DNA of 9,401 bases from a bacterium. GTDB lineage: Bacteria > CLD3 > SB21. The stretch covers positions 1-9,401 of the forward strand of contig JABWCP010000049.1 in assembly GCA_013360215.1 (NCBI GenBank). The letters are read 5' to 3'. Below are positions 1 through 6,516 of this stretch, piece by piece. Each line of letters starts with the position of its first letter. The stretch's first letter is position 1. The notes below the pieces were generated by a model. That model was not told the DNA's origin. It did no database searches and saw only the letters and a program-made list of their open reading frames with translations. The position numbers and the translations under genes are program-made.

Positions 1-462
1 ATCACGATCGTGTCTGATAAAAAATGGAATATCAAAAAATATCAATGCATTCAATGGCGTTGGCGCGTCAATCAATTTCCTACCGGCGCCAATGAATATG
101 CCAAAGGTAAAACCGATAACGCGGCCAGCCTGTATATCAGTTATTACGTGAGTTTTATCGGCATACCGCGCAGTATCAAGTATATTTGGAGTAATACACT
201 TCCGGAATGCGAAACTTTCCGAAAAGATGGTACAGGAAAGGCGACGAATGTAGTCGTGGAAAGCGGCACCTCCAAAACCGGCCAATGGATCACGGAAACA
301 ATCAATATCTACGAACAATATAAACGCGTATTCGGTGAATATCCGCCGGATGAAGTCGCCGGTATAGCGATACGTACGGATGCCGATGGCACCAATTCGC
401 GTGCGATCGCCGACTACGATGATATTATTGCCATTCCGTATTGCGATGGGCCTTGTAAATAA
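1..462 (+). CDS. DUF3047 family protein, C-terminal part (5' end outside window)
   Basis: The frame is open from the first base to TAA at 460-462, giving 153 visible residues. A GTG at position 10 is the first possible start, but the frame continues upstream of it, so the gene most likely begins before the window. Visible landmarks match the C-terminal half of DUF3047: a WRWRVN motif at visible residues 19-24, a KxxDNAASLYISYY stretch, a YxWSNTLP motif, a GQWITETINIYEQYKRVFGE segment, and a terminal TDADGTNSRAIADYDDI segment. The family is of unknown function. Its members are usually exported or periplasmic beta-rich proteins, but the signal-peptide region is not in view. The radical SAM gene starts 19 bp downstream on the same strand, so co-transcription is likely. 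The family assignment rests on recalled motif similarity; no database search was run. Confidence 0.83.
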   Translation: MTIVSDKKWNIKKYQCIQWRWRVNQFPTGANEYAKGKTDNAASLYISYYVSFIGIPRSIKYIWSNTLPECETFRKDGTGKATNVVVESGTSKTGQWITETINIYEQYKRVFGEYPPDEVAGIAIRTDADGTNSRAIADYDDIIAIPYCDGPCK

Positions 463-481
463 GGACAGTGAAAAATAAAGA

Positions 482-1528
482 ATGTTTAAAATACTTAATA
501 ATATCACCCACCGGCGCCCTGTTAACTCCAGCACCGAAGTTCGGATAACCTACAAGTGTACGCAGCGCTGTCGGCAGTGTGTGATTCCTTTCAAAAATAC
601 TCATACGATGACGGTGGACGAATTTGCTCACGTCATGGAAAATCTGCGCAGTTACGGAGCCTATGTCGGCTTCATATCGGGCGGGGAGACGACGGTCGTG
701 GATGGTTTGCCGGAGATGCTGCTTGAAGCGCATAAAACTTTTCGTTTTGCGACGACACTTGTGACAGGGCTTTATAATAAATGGGAAAATATAGAGCCGG
801 CTGCACGGATTTGTATGGAAAACGGAATGCATATTCAGACATCGTTTGACGGTTTGGGGGAGATTGGGGATCATTTGCGCGGATGCAAAGATTTCGAAAA
901 AGTGATTTCCGAAAACATGCGCAGAATAAGTGAGTTGAGACGAGATATCCAAAAGAAAAATAAAAAGAAATCTGTACTTTATGCCAATACGGTGATGAGT
1001 GATATCAATTTAGATCAGGTCCCCGATATCATCGCGCACGTCAAATCTTTAGGATGGAAATCAACAGTCGGAATGTACCATACATTGACTTTTTCGACAC
1101 GCTACAATGATGATATGGTTTTGCGTCCTGGCGAACGATTAAATAAAACCATGGCGTTTTTAAAGCAAAATCCCGACGTGATGAATTTAGATGCTTGGAT
1201 TGACGGCGTCATTCCTTATGTGGAAGATCCGAATTTAAATTGGTGCCCGTTTGTAAAAGCACCGTACTTAGCGACACGCACGACGATCATGGAAAACGGC
1301 GATGTGCATCTCTGCAAGGGTAATCCGATAGGAAATGTTTTTCGGCAATCGTTAGGGAAAATTTTCGAAAGTTATGAATACAAACAAAGATTAGATGAAT
1401 ACAGCCGATGCGAAGGTTGCTGGACTACCTGCTATACGCAGCGGTATCTGTCGGTGCGACCCAAGTCAATCAGTGAGGCTGTTTCAAATATTAAAAAAAT
1501 CAAACGTAATACGACGGTGGAATTATGA
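482..1528 (+). CDS. radical SAM protein with abbreviated SPASM/twitch C-terminal domain
   Basis: This is a 348-residue radical SAM enzyme. The canonical CX3CX2C motif that binds the SAM-coordinating [4Fe-4S] cluster is at C26, C30 and C33 (context YKCTQRCRQC). A SAM-binding GGE follows at about residues 67-69 (SGGE). SFDG at 121-124 is the segment often seen as S-D-G in SPASM-type enzymes. The C-terminus has a second set of cysteines: C255, then G273-x4-C278 (ENGDVHLC), then C310-x2-C313-x3-C317. This resembles an auxiliary Fe-S domain but has fewer ligands than the seven-cysteine SPASM pattern, so a twitch-like or reduced SPASM fold is likely. Such enzymes modify peptides, proteins or small molecules by 5'-deoxyadenosyl radical chemistry. 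The substrate cannot be read from this sequence, and no obvious precursor peptide lies next to it. It sits between the DUF3047 gene and a small membrane protein whose ATG overlaps its stop codon. AAGGA at 462-466 is a distant, weak ribosome site, and ATG at 482 is the only sensible start. Confidence 0.93.
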   Translation: MFKILNNITHRRPVNSSTEVRITYKCTQRCRQCVIPFKNTHTMTVDEFAHVMENLRSYGAYVGFISGGETTVVDGLPEMLLEAHKTFRFATTLVTGLYNKWENIEPAARICMENGMHIQTSFDGLGEIGDHLRGCKDFEKVISENMRRISELRRDIQKKNKKKSVLYANTVMSDINLDQVPDIIAHVKSLGWKSTVGMYHTLTFSTRYNDDMVLRPGERLNKTMAFLKQNPDVMNLDAWIDGVIPYVEDPNLNWCPFVKAPYLATRTTIMENGDVHLCKGNPIGNVFRQSLGKIFESYEYKQRLDEYSRCEGCWTTCYTQRYLSVRPKSISEAVSNIKKIKRNTTVEL

Positions 1529-1719
1529 TACGTTTTACGAAGCGTTTTTATTTCGGTATGCCTTTGTCGCTCGCGGGCATACTGATCGCATTCAATTATA
1601 TCAGTAACTACCGTACCTATGCCGTTGTTCTTTTCTGGACCGGTATTATAACCGGTATCGTCGGATGTTACCTCATGTTTAAGGGCATCAAATCGAAAAA
1701 AATAAAAATCGAACCCTGA
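1525..1719 (+). CDS. small two-helix membrane protein, translationally coupled to the radical SAM gene
   Basis: This is a 64-residue product of unknown family. Its ATG overlaps the TGA of the radical SAM gene (ATGA at 1525-1528), the classical arrangement for translational coupling, and there is no strong ribosome site of its own. Two hydrophobic stretches, at about residues 10-27 and 32-53, suggest two transmembrane helices joined by a short polar turn (ISNYRTY). The N-terminus is basic (MIRFTKR) and so is the C-terminus (KGIKSKKIKIEP). By the positive-inside rule both ends should be cytoplasmic. No catalytic motif is visible. The overlap makes a role linked to the radical SAM enzyme plausible, for example membrane tethering, but that is inference. 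The overlap and hydropathy pattern argue against a chance frame. Its stop lies only 6 bp from the convergent yggX stop. Confidence 0.7.
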   Translation: MIRFTKRFYFGMPLSLAGILIAFNYISNYRTYAVVLFWTGIITGIVGCYLMFKGIKSKKIKIEP

Positions 1720-1742
1720 TACGATTTACGATGTAGGTTCGA
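1696..1742 (-). terminator. probable Rho-independent terminator for yggX, overlapping both convergent gene ends
   Basis: A perfect 7-bp inverted repeat, TCGAACC at 1709-1715 and GGTTCGA at 1736-1742, encloses a 20-base loop. Read on the minus strand, the 3' arm is followed directly by a T-rich tract, TTTTTATTTTTTT (complement of 1708-1696), as expected for an intrinsic terminator. The stem begins inside the last codons of yggX. The T tract lies in the last codons of the convergent 64-residue gene. The long loop weakens the case. On the plus strand there is no matching T run, so it would act mainly on yggX. Confidence 0.42.
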
Positions 1743-1998
1743 CGAATCCTTCCGGGCGCGCTGCTGTACCGCTAAAAAGAAACTGCTGAACTTGTTGTTT
1801 GAATATTTCATCCGTACGCGGATCCATCAGATTGAGGCGGTATTCATTCATCACCATTTTGAAATGTTCTTCAAACATTTTCCATGCTTGTTTAGACACC
1901 TGCTCATATACCCGTTTGCCGATTTCACCCGGGATCGGCGCTTTATCGAGACCTTCGAGTTCCTGATTGAGTTTTATACAGTACACCATGCGTGCCAT
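1726..1998 (-). CDS. yggX: YggX-type Fe(II)-trafficking / oxidative damage protection protein
   Basis: This is a 90-residue protein, essentially full length for the family (E. coli YggX is 91 residues). The N-terminus MARMVYCIKLNQELEGL is the family signature and includes the conserved Cys at residue 7. It is followed by PGEIGKR, SKQAWKMFEEH, MNEYRLNLMDP and QQFLFSG, all at the usual positions. YggX proteins are small cytosolic proteins that protect Fe-S enzymes from oxidative damage and have been linked to iron trafficking and Fe-S repair; the exact mechanism is debated. A GGAG ribosome site lies 7 bases upstream of the ATG on the minus strand. The gene is convergent with the radical SAM unit and divergent from the DUF2914 gene. 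It stands alone, whereas in Gammaproteobacteria it usually sits beside mutY. The C-terminal tail (AARPEGFVEPTS) is typical in length but variable in sequence. Confidence 0.95.
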   Translation of the reverse strand: MARMVYCIKLNQELEGLDKAPIPGEIGKRVYEQVSKQAWKMFEEHFKMVMNEYRLNLMDPRTDEIFKQQVQQFLFSGTAARPEGFVEPTS

Positions 1999-2043
1999 AG
2001 ATCATACTCCGAATTGTTGTTGATATATAAACCAAACGCGCTG

Positions 2044-2071
2044 AAGATAGCGGATTTGATAAAAAAAACAA
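2044..2071 (-). promoter_or_regulatory. candidate promoter for yggX
   Basis: Read on the minus strand, TTGTTT (complement of 2066-2071) and TATCTT (complement of 2044-2049) are separated by 16 bases, close to a sigma-70-type pattern. Transcription would start near 2037, leaving a leader of about 38 bases before the yggX ATG. The 89-bp divergent region is AT-rich and such matches arise easily by chance. No comparably good pattern was found for the DUF2914 gene on the other strand. Confidence 0.3.
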
Positions 2072-2087
2072 ATACTATCGCACGCTT

Positions 2088-3194
2088 ATGAAATCAGTTT
2101 CAACCTATGTAAAAAAAACAACCCGGTGGTATACGCGATACCAAAACGTGATTTCTCCGGTTTCGTTTTTACTCGGATTCGTATGGGATGCTTTTTCTTC
2201 CAAACGCATTGATGCCATGGATCAAAATTACCTGCTAATGGGTTATTTGCTCATTGCTGGTATTCTATTGCTGTTATTGCACGCCGTAAAAGCTGAAAAA
2301 ATCAAAACGGGTTTTTGGGTGACGTATCAAAAGCTTCTTCCCTTGGGTTTTCATTTTTGTTTGGGCAATCTCTACAGCAACCATGTTTATTTTTATTTTC
2401 AAAGTGCCGCCGGATTCAAATCATTGGTCTTTATAGCCGGACTCATGGTTCTATTGTTAGCCAATGAGTTTTATAAAGAGCGCATCCATCAGTTTTATCT
2501 TCAATTTGTGATGTTTTTTTTGGCGGCATTCTCTTTTTTCATTTTTTTTGTTCCGCTGTTTACTCGTGAATTGGGTTATCGGTCTTTTTTGATCGGAGGA
2601 TGTATCAGTTTGGCATTTACCATGATGCTAATTTCCGCCGTCGCGCTTATAGCGAGGGCGCGATACCGTAAGCTCTTGATCAAAAGCGCCGGACTGATGA
2701 TCGTGATCTATGGGGTTATGAATATATTCTATTTCGCCCGGTGGATTCCGCCGGTTCCGCTTGCACTGCGTCATGTGGGTATTTATCACACGATGAAAAA
2801 AAAGGACCAACGGTATGAATTGCAATATGAAAAAGCGGAGGCATGGGAGTTTTGGCGCACATCGGGGGATGTGTATCATTGGCAACCCGGTGACACGGTA
2901 ATTTGTTTTGCAGCGATTTTTGCCCCAACCGAAATTCACACCACGATACATTACCAGTGGGAGCAATATTTAGAAGACCGTAACGCGTGGGTAATGCAGG
3001 ATCATCAGAGTCATACTTTGCAAGGCGGGCGTGATGCGGGTTATCGTGGCTACTCTCGTAAGGGCGTGATTTCTCCGGGAGCATGGCGCGTCGAAATAAC
3101 TACGGAGGAAGGACTGTTGATGGGATCTCTCAACTTTCGGGTTGAACAAGTAACAAAAGAATTTGAAAGAAAATTAGAAACCATTGAATGGTAA
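2088..3194 (+). CDS. polytopic membrane protein with C-terminal DUF2914 domain
   Basis: This is a 368-residue protein. The N-terminal 220 residues hold about six to seven hydrophobic segments, roughly at 22-36, 46-67, 82-104, 110-127, 137-158, 165-188 and 197-217, joined by short basic loops. The motif WIPPVPLALRHVGIYHTM at 219-236 follows the last helix; I recall it as typical of this architecture. Residues about 265-355 match DUF2914: a CFAAIFAP segment, HYQWEQYL, a GYRGYSRKG segment and PGAWRVEITTEEG. The DUF2914 part resembles a small beta-sandwich and would lie outside the bilayer. Its function is unknown. Transcription is divergent from yggX. There is no recognisable ribosome site before the ATG at 2088, but the first in-frame Met fits the family-like N-terminus. 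The last codons and the TAA are duplicated downstream in a 17-bp tandem repeat. Confidence 0.88.
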   Translation: MKSVSTYVKKTTRWYTRYQNVISPVSFLLGFVWDAFSSKRIDAMDQNYLLMGYLLIAGILLLLLHAVKAEKIKTGFWVTYQKLLPLGFHFCLGNLYSNHVYFYFQSAAGFKSLVFIAGLMVLLLANEFYKERIHQFYLQFVMFFLAAFSFFIFFVPLFTRELGYRSFLIGGCISLAFTMMLISAVALIARARYRKLLIKSAGLMIVIYGVMNIFYFARWIPPVPLALRHVGIYHTMKKKDQRYELQYEKAEAWEFWRTSGDVYHWQPGDTVICFAAIFAPTEIHTTIHYQWEQYLEDRNAWVMQDHQSHTLQGGRDAGYRGYSRKGVISPGAWRVEITTEEGLLMGSLNFRVEQVTKEFERKLETIEW

Positions 3195-3214
3195 TATCCA
3201 TTGAATGGTAATAT
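3181..3214. repeat. perfect 17-bp tandem duplication spanning the DUF2914 stop codon
   Basis: CCATTGAATGGTAATAT occurs twice head to tail with no spacer, at 3181-3197 and 3198-3214. The first copy encodes the end of the DUF2914 protein and its TAA at 3192-3194; the second copy is noncoding. Each copy contains the odd-centred palindrome CCATT-G-AATGG, so the RNA could form small hairpins. Polymerase slippage or a short insertion footprint would both explain it. No target-site duplication or mobile element was identified next to it. Confidence 0.9.
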
Positions 3215-3340
3215 AATATGTTTGTTTCTTAATGAATACGGTTGCCATGATTGAAGTTGAAAATGTGAAACCGATGATTTAACTTGCCACAATTTATTTA
3301 TTGTATGCATCGTAGTCATCTTAACAATAGGGGTTTTTGT

Positions 3341-4729
3341 ATGAGATTAAAGACGTTTCGTTCATTCAAATTGATTTTATTAAAAGCTTTCTTATTTGGG
3401 ATCATATGTTGGCCGTTGTATGGTCAAAAAAGCAATGATGTTTTGATTGATTCATTTCAAGTATTGATTGACAAGGAGGGGGTGGTAGAATACTTAAAAA
3501 TCAGTGACTCAAAAAATTTGGATTATTTTTTATCCCGCTATCAGGCACAACCTCGGCGTATAGCTCTAACTGGAATTGAACTTATCGGTTTATCCCGCGG
3601 CTCGAATGCTCATGATCGCATGAATAGGCTGGTGTCCTTCCTTAAAGAGCATGCCGGTAATTTATCTTATTTTGAGATTCGGGGGCCGTTGGAAAGTAAA
3701 TTTGAGGCAGAGGAAATAAGAAAACTGGTTGGGGTACTCTCAATACTTCCTATTAAGCAGCTTAAGTGGGAGAATATGCCGCAATCTTATTTTAAAGGTA
3801 AAGAGTCTGTTTGGAAAGAGTTCCAAATCATGGCGGCGAAAATACCGATAGTATCGCTTGAAAGAACGGAGTTAGATGATGTGCAATCTTTGATAACTCA
3901 AACGGTGTGGGACTCAGTACAGGAGTTGAATCTTAACTATACGAACCTCAATTCGAATTTATTTCATCTCATGAATGATTCATGTTTTCCGCATCTCGTG
4001 AATTTGAGTACATCCGAAATCAGAGTAACCCCAAAAACCAAGCTTAATCCGAATTTTCCAAAATTGAAAACGTGGACATTAACTCAAATAAAATATGATT
4101 TGGATACTTATTGCAGTGATTTTTACAAAGCCTACGAATCTACGATGAGATCATGTTCTAATTTGTTTTTACAGCTTCGATCCGATGGCGGTTTTTTTTC
4201 TATGACTAATGATCGCGATGTTATTCCTTTTGTTGTAGCGCGTCGAGATACTTTGCTGTGGCATAATGCCATATCAAAAATTAACCATCTTAATGGGTCA
4301 AAACTAGCCAAAACCGGTTATTTTTCGAGGGCTTATAAATTGCAGCGTGGTATGCAAGTGCCGAATACAGGGACATTCGGGTGGATACTTTTGAATGATG
4401 ATGATATTAAAGCTTTTTTGTCTATACCGGATTTTGGTCTAATCACTGAAATTACATTATCAGGAAAACTTGGAGTATGTGATGCCGAAATTCTGCTAAG
4501 TAAAGCGGCGCATATCACAAGGCTTTATATATTAAATGCTGACATCCAGTCAACAGAAATCGAGATACTTCGCCGTTCTTATCCTATGGTTCAGATTATA
4601 CTTATACAATCTGAATTACTTTCTCCCGAGAATGCTCTGTATAATCCTGGGATGGATTGGTATATGCAGCAACAAATGAAACAATTGATGACTCCCAATA
4701 TCCCAAATATGCCCAAAATACACCGTTAA
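3341..4729 (+). CDS. secreted leucine-rich-repeat-like protein, first of a paralogous pair
   Basis: This is a 462-residue protein of no recognised family. The start at 3341 is preferred over the in-frame ATG at 3284 because it gives a typical signal peptide (basic MRLKTFRSFK, then a hydrophobic core to about residue 26, and likely cleavage before Q29 at LYG-QKS). An AGGGG ribosome site also lies 8 bases upstream. The mature part shows irregular leucine-rich-repeat-like units: LSYFEIRG at 108-115, IKQLKWENM at 138-146, VQELNLNYTNL at 193-203, FPHLVNLSTSEI at 216-227, FPKLKTWTLTQI at 239-250, and ITEITLSGKLG with ITRLYILNADI near 368-402. The C-terminus is rich in Met, Gln and Pro (YMQQQMKQLMTPNIPNMPK, 441-459). 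No transmembrane anchor or sorting domain follows, so periplasmic or surface export is inferred. The gene is more AT-rich than rplU and mdh. It is followed 26 bp later by a gene of the same architecture. A role in protein binding or surface interaction is only a guess from the fold class. Confidence 0.84.
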   Translation: MRLKTFRSFKLILLKAFLFGIICWPLYGQKSNDVLIDSFQVLIDKEGVVEYLKISDSKNLDYFLSRYQAQPRRIALTGIELIGLSRGSNAHDRMNRLVSFLKEHAGNLSYFEIRGPLESKFEAEEIRKLVGVLSILPIKQLKWENMPQSYFKGKESVWKEFQIMAAKIPIVSLERTELDDVQSLITQTVWDSVQELNLNYTNLNSNLFHLMNDSCFPHLVNLSTSEIRVTPKTKLNPNFPKLKTWTLTQIKYDLDTYCSDFYKAYESTMRSCSNLFLQLRSDGGFFSMTNDRDVIPFVVARRDTLLWHNAISKINHLNGSKLAKTGYFSRAYKLQRGMQVPNTGTFGWILLNDDDIKAFLSIPDFGLITEITLSGKLGVCDAEILLSKAAHITRLYILNADIQSTEIEILRRSYPMVQIILIQSELLSPENALYNPGMDWYMQQQMKQLMTPNIPNMPKIHR

Positions 4730-4755
4730 CAAATAACATTCAGGATATATCAAGC

Positions 4756-6093
4756 ATGAAAAAGAAATTCATATACATGATCTGTGTGCTTGCTGGTTTG
4801 TTTCAAAATTTGATTCAAGCTCAAAGTTTAACCTATGATATGCTTGCGATTGAATCGCTTAACGATATGAAAGCTGTTGAGTTAATAACAAACCCCACCA
4901 TTCTTAGCGTTCGGTATACTGATGGAATGTCACAAGCTCTTGCCGAAAAACTCATCCAGATACCCGGTTATCATGATCAAATTAAGCGTATCGAAATTTT
5001 TGAAGCCAATATGGCGTCAGATGCACTTATAACGCTGATCAGCGGTGCGTCTGCGCTTGAAGAATTAGAAATGAGAGTCCTTCATGTTAAGCCTGAAGCA
5101 AAAATAAAAAATAATACTCCGCTACCTCGGCAACTACGAGTAATTTCACTTGTTAAATCAGAAGTTCCAACCAATGTTCTATCGTATCTGCTAACAGATA
5201 GTTCTAATATACAAGAGCTTACGTTGGTTGATATGAAACTTCAAACTGGGCAATTAATGTTTTTACGAGACAAAGCTTTTGTGAAGAAACTTACTTATAT
5301 GGATCTCAGTAATAATCCGCTAGGTAGTAGTTTTTTTCGAATCCTTCCCGTCAATGAAAATTCAAACCTCAAAACGTTGAAACTCAATAACTGTGAGTTC
5401 ACACAGGAATTCAGACTGTCATATCGAAACACGTATGATAAAAATGAACCGGCTTTGAGTTATATGATTGCTCCGTGGCAACCGCATGTCAATTGGGGAG
5501 GGCTTTTTTTCTCTAAACTTGAGCACTTAGAGCTGCAATGGGAAGATAAGAAATCGTCTATGAAGTCAGATACGAACGCAATTCGAAAAAAAATCAAACA
5601 AGAATCAAGTAGCAATAAAAGTAAGTTTGTGTATTATGTTCCCGAACATCCTGAGATGTACTCATTGTACCTGGATACCAATCTTCAAAAGATTCACTAT
5701 TTTCGCGGCCCCTTTAGTCGTGAAAAATCAGATGAATTTTTGCGCAACTATTTTAATATTCAATCTCAAAGTCGAGTTCTTCCTGTAAGCTTACATTCGC
5801 TGAATACGTTGACCTATTTACTAAGCAAGCCTGATCGCAAACAAACCTTAGAAGAACTCGGATTTGCTGGAGAAGTTTGGAACTATAGCAGTCTGACAAC
5901 AGTTCTCAATGGTGGACATTTCCCTAAATTACGTAGAGTGATACTTGAGTATACGGCATGCACCGAAATGGAAATCAATCGCATTATTGAAAATTATCCA
6001 ACACTCGCTTTTGATGTGCATCTGTTTTTTACATCAGAACAAACATCACCTCGTATTTGGCCATATGTAAAGAAAGAAGTACCTAAAAAATGA
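4756..6093 (+). CDS. secreted leucine-rich-repeat-like protein, second of a paralogous pair
   Basis: This is a 445-residue protein. ATG at 4756 is chosen because it begins a clean signal peptide (MKKKFIYMICVLAGLF, likely cleavage after A22 at IQA-QS). An upstream in-frame ATG at 4657 would overlap the previous gene and bury the signal sequence. AGGAT at 4742-4746 is a weak ribosome site. Leucine-rich-repeat-like units include IKRIEIFEANM (76-86), LEELEMRVLHV (101-111), NIQELTLVDMKL (151-162), KLTYMDLSNNPLG (178-190; the clearest consensus, LxxLxLSxNxLG-like), NLKTLKLNNCEF (204-215), KLEHLELQW (254-262) and LEELGFAGEV (365-374). Residues 262-292 form a basic, Ser/Lys-rich spacer. Two regions align by eye with the preceding protein: DSSNIQELTLVDMKL with DSVQELNLNYTNL, and the end FPKLRRVILEYTACTEMEINRI with HITRLYILNADIQSTEIEIL. 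The two genes are therefore probably diverged paralogues in one operon. Function is unknown. Confidence 0.84.
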   Translation: MKKKFIYMICVLAGLFQNLIQAQSLTYDMLAIESLNDMKAVELITNPTILSVRYTDGMSQALAEKLIQIPGYHDQIKRIEIFEANMASDALITLISGASALEELEMRVLHVKPEAKIKNNTPLPRQLRVISLVKSEVPTNVLSYLLTDSSNIQELTLVDMKLQTGQLMFLRDKAFVKKLTYMDLSNNPLGSSFFRILPVNENSNLKTLKLNNCEFTQEFRLSYRNTYDKNEPALSYMIAPWQPHVNWGGLFFSKLEHLELQWEDKKSSMKSDTNAIRKKIKQESSSNKSKFVYYVPEHPEMYSLYLDTNLQKIHYFRGPFSREKSDEFLRNYFNIQSQSRVLPVSLHSLNTLTYLLSKPDRKQTLEELGFAGEVWNYSSLTTVLNGGHFPKLRRVILEYTACTEMEINRIIENYPTLAFDVHLFFTSEQTSPRIWPYVKKEVPKK

Positions 6094-6127
6094 AAATATA
6101 GCATTTGCAAGGGGCCTAAAAAAATCC

Positions 6128-6156
6128 TTGCGTTCCTATAGTTCGTCGCCTATATT
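6128..6156 (+). promoter_or_regulatory. likely promoter of the rplU-rpmA operon
   Basis: TTGCGT at 6128-6133 and TATATT at 6151-6156 are separated by exactly 17 bases, a good sigma-70-type match. They lie 36 bp upstream of the rplU GTG. A start near 6163 would give a leader of about 29 bases with the AGGAGG ribosome site at 6181-6186. The -10 hexamer is flanked by the inverted tetranucleotides CGCC (6147-6150) and GGCG (6157-6160). With so short a leader, no L21-type autoregulatory RNA structure is evident. Confidence 0.55.
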
Positions 6157-6191
6157 GGCGTCCCTAATTAACTAACGTCCAGGAGGACACA

Positions 6192-6506
6192 GTGTACGCA
6201 GTCGTTGATATCAAAGGTTTTCAGTATAAGTGCGAAGCCGGCAAATCGCTGGTCATTCCGCGCGTAGCTGAAGCGGAGGTTGGCGACAAGATCGTTTTTG
6301 AAAACGTTCTTTTAATCTCCGAAAATGGCGCGGCCCAAGTCGGTCAGCCTACCGTAAAAGGTGCAAAAGTCGAAACGACGGTGATTGCGCACGGCAAAGG
6401 TGACAAAGTCATCCATTACCGCAAGTATCGCCGTAAAGGCTTCCAGAAAAAGAAAGGCCATCGCCAGCCCTTCACGGAAGTCGAAGTAACCGCTATTACG
6501 AAGTAA
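6192..6506 (+). CDS. rplU: 50S ribosomal protein L21
   Basis: This is a 104-residue protein of normal family length. The N-terminus [18 protein letters not shown] matches the L21 start, and the C-terminal signature is present as [17 protein letters not shown] (about residues 86-102). L21 binds 23S rRNA in the large subunit. Translation starts at GTG (6192), supported by a perfect AGGAGG at 6181-6186 five bases upstream; no nearer ATG exists. The N-terminal IKGFQYK differs from the GGKQYKV common in Proteobacteria and Firmicutes and is closer to Bacteroidota/Chlorobi-like forms. rpmA follows after 10 bp, the conserved rplU-rpmA pairing. Base composition here is higher in G+C than in the LRR-like genes before it. 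Confidence 0.97.
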   Translation: MYAVVDIKGFQYKCEAGKSLVIPRVAEAEVGDKIVFENVLLISENGAAQVGQPTVKGAKVETTVIAHGKGDKVIHYRKYRRKGFQKKKGHRQPFTEVEVTAITK

Positions 6507-6516
6507 GGAGAGTTCC

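Noticed and set aside
425-952. 175-codon minus-strand frame opposite the radical SAM gene
   Set aside because: It is antisense to the conserved radical SAM core motifs and has no protein-like family features.
2628-3319. Three minus-strand frames (2628-2966, 2716-3084, 3050-3319) opposite the DUF2914 domain
   Set aside because: They overlap each other and lie antisense to a conserved domain; none has a convincing ribosome site or family signature.
3284-3340. Upstream ATG at 3284 as the start of the first LRR-like gene
   Set aside because: It adds 19 hydrophilic residues ahead of an evident signal peptide, while ATG at 3341 has an AGGGG ribosome site.
4657-4755. Upstream ATG at 4657 as the start of the second LRR-like gene
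   Set aside because: It would overlap the preceding gene by 73 bp and place 33 residues before the MKKKFIYMICVLAG signal peptide.
6107-6131. GCAAGG...CCTTGC inverted repeat after the second LRR-like gene as a terminator
   Set aside because: The stem is only 6 bp with a 13-base A-rich loop, there is no T tract after it, and its right arm overlaps the -35 box of the rplU promoter.
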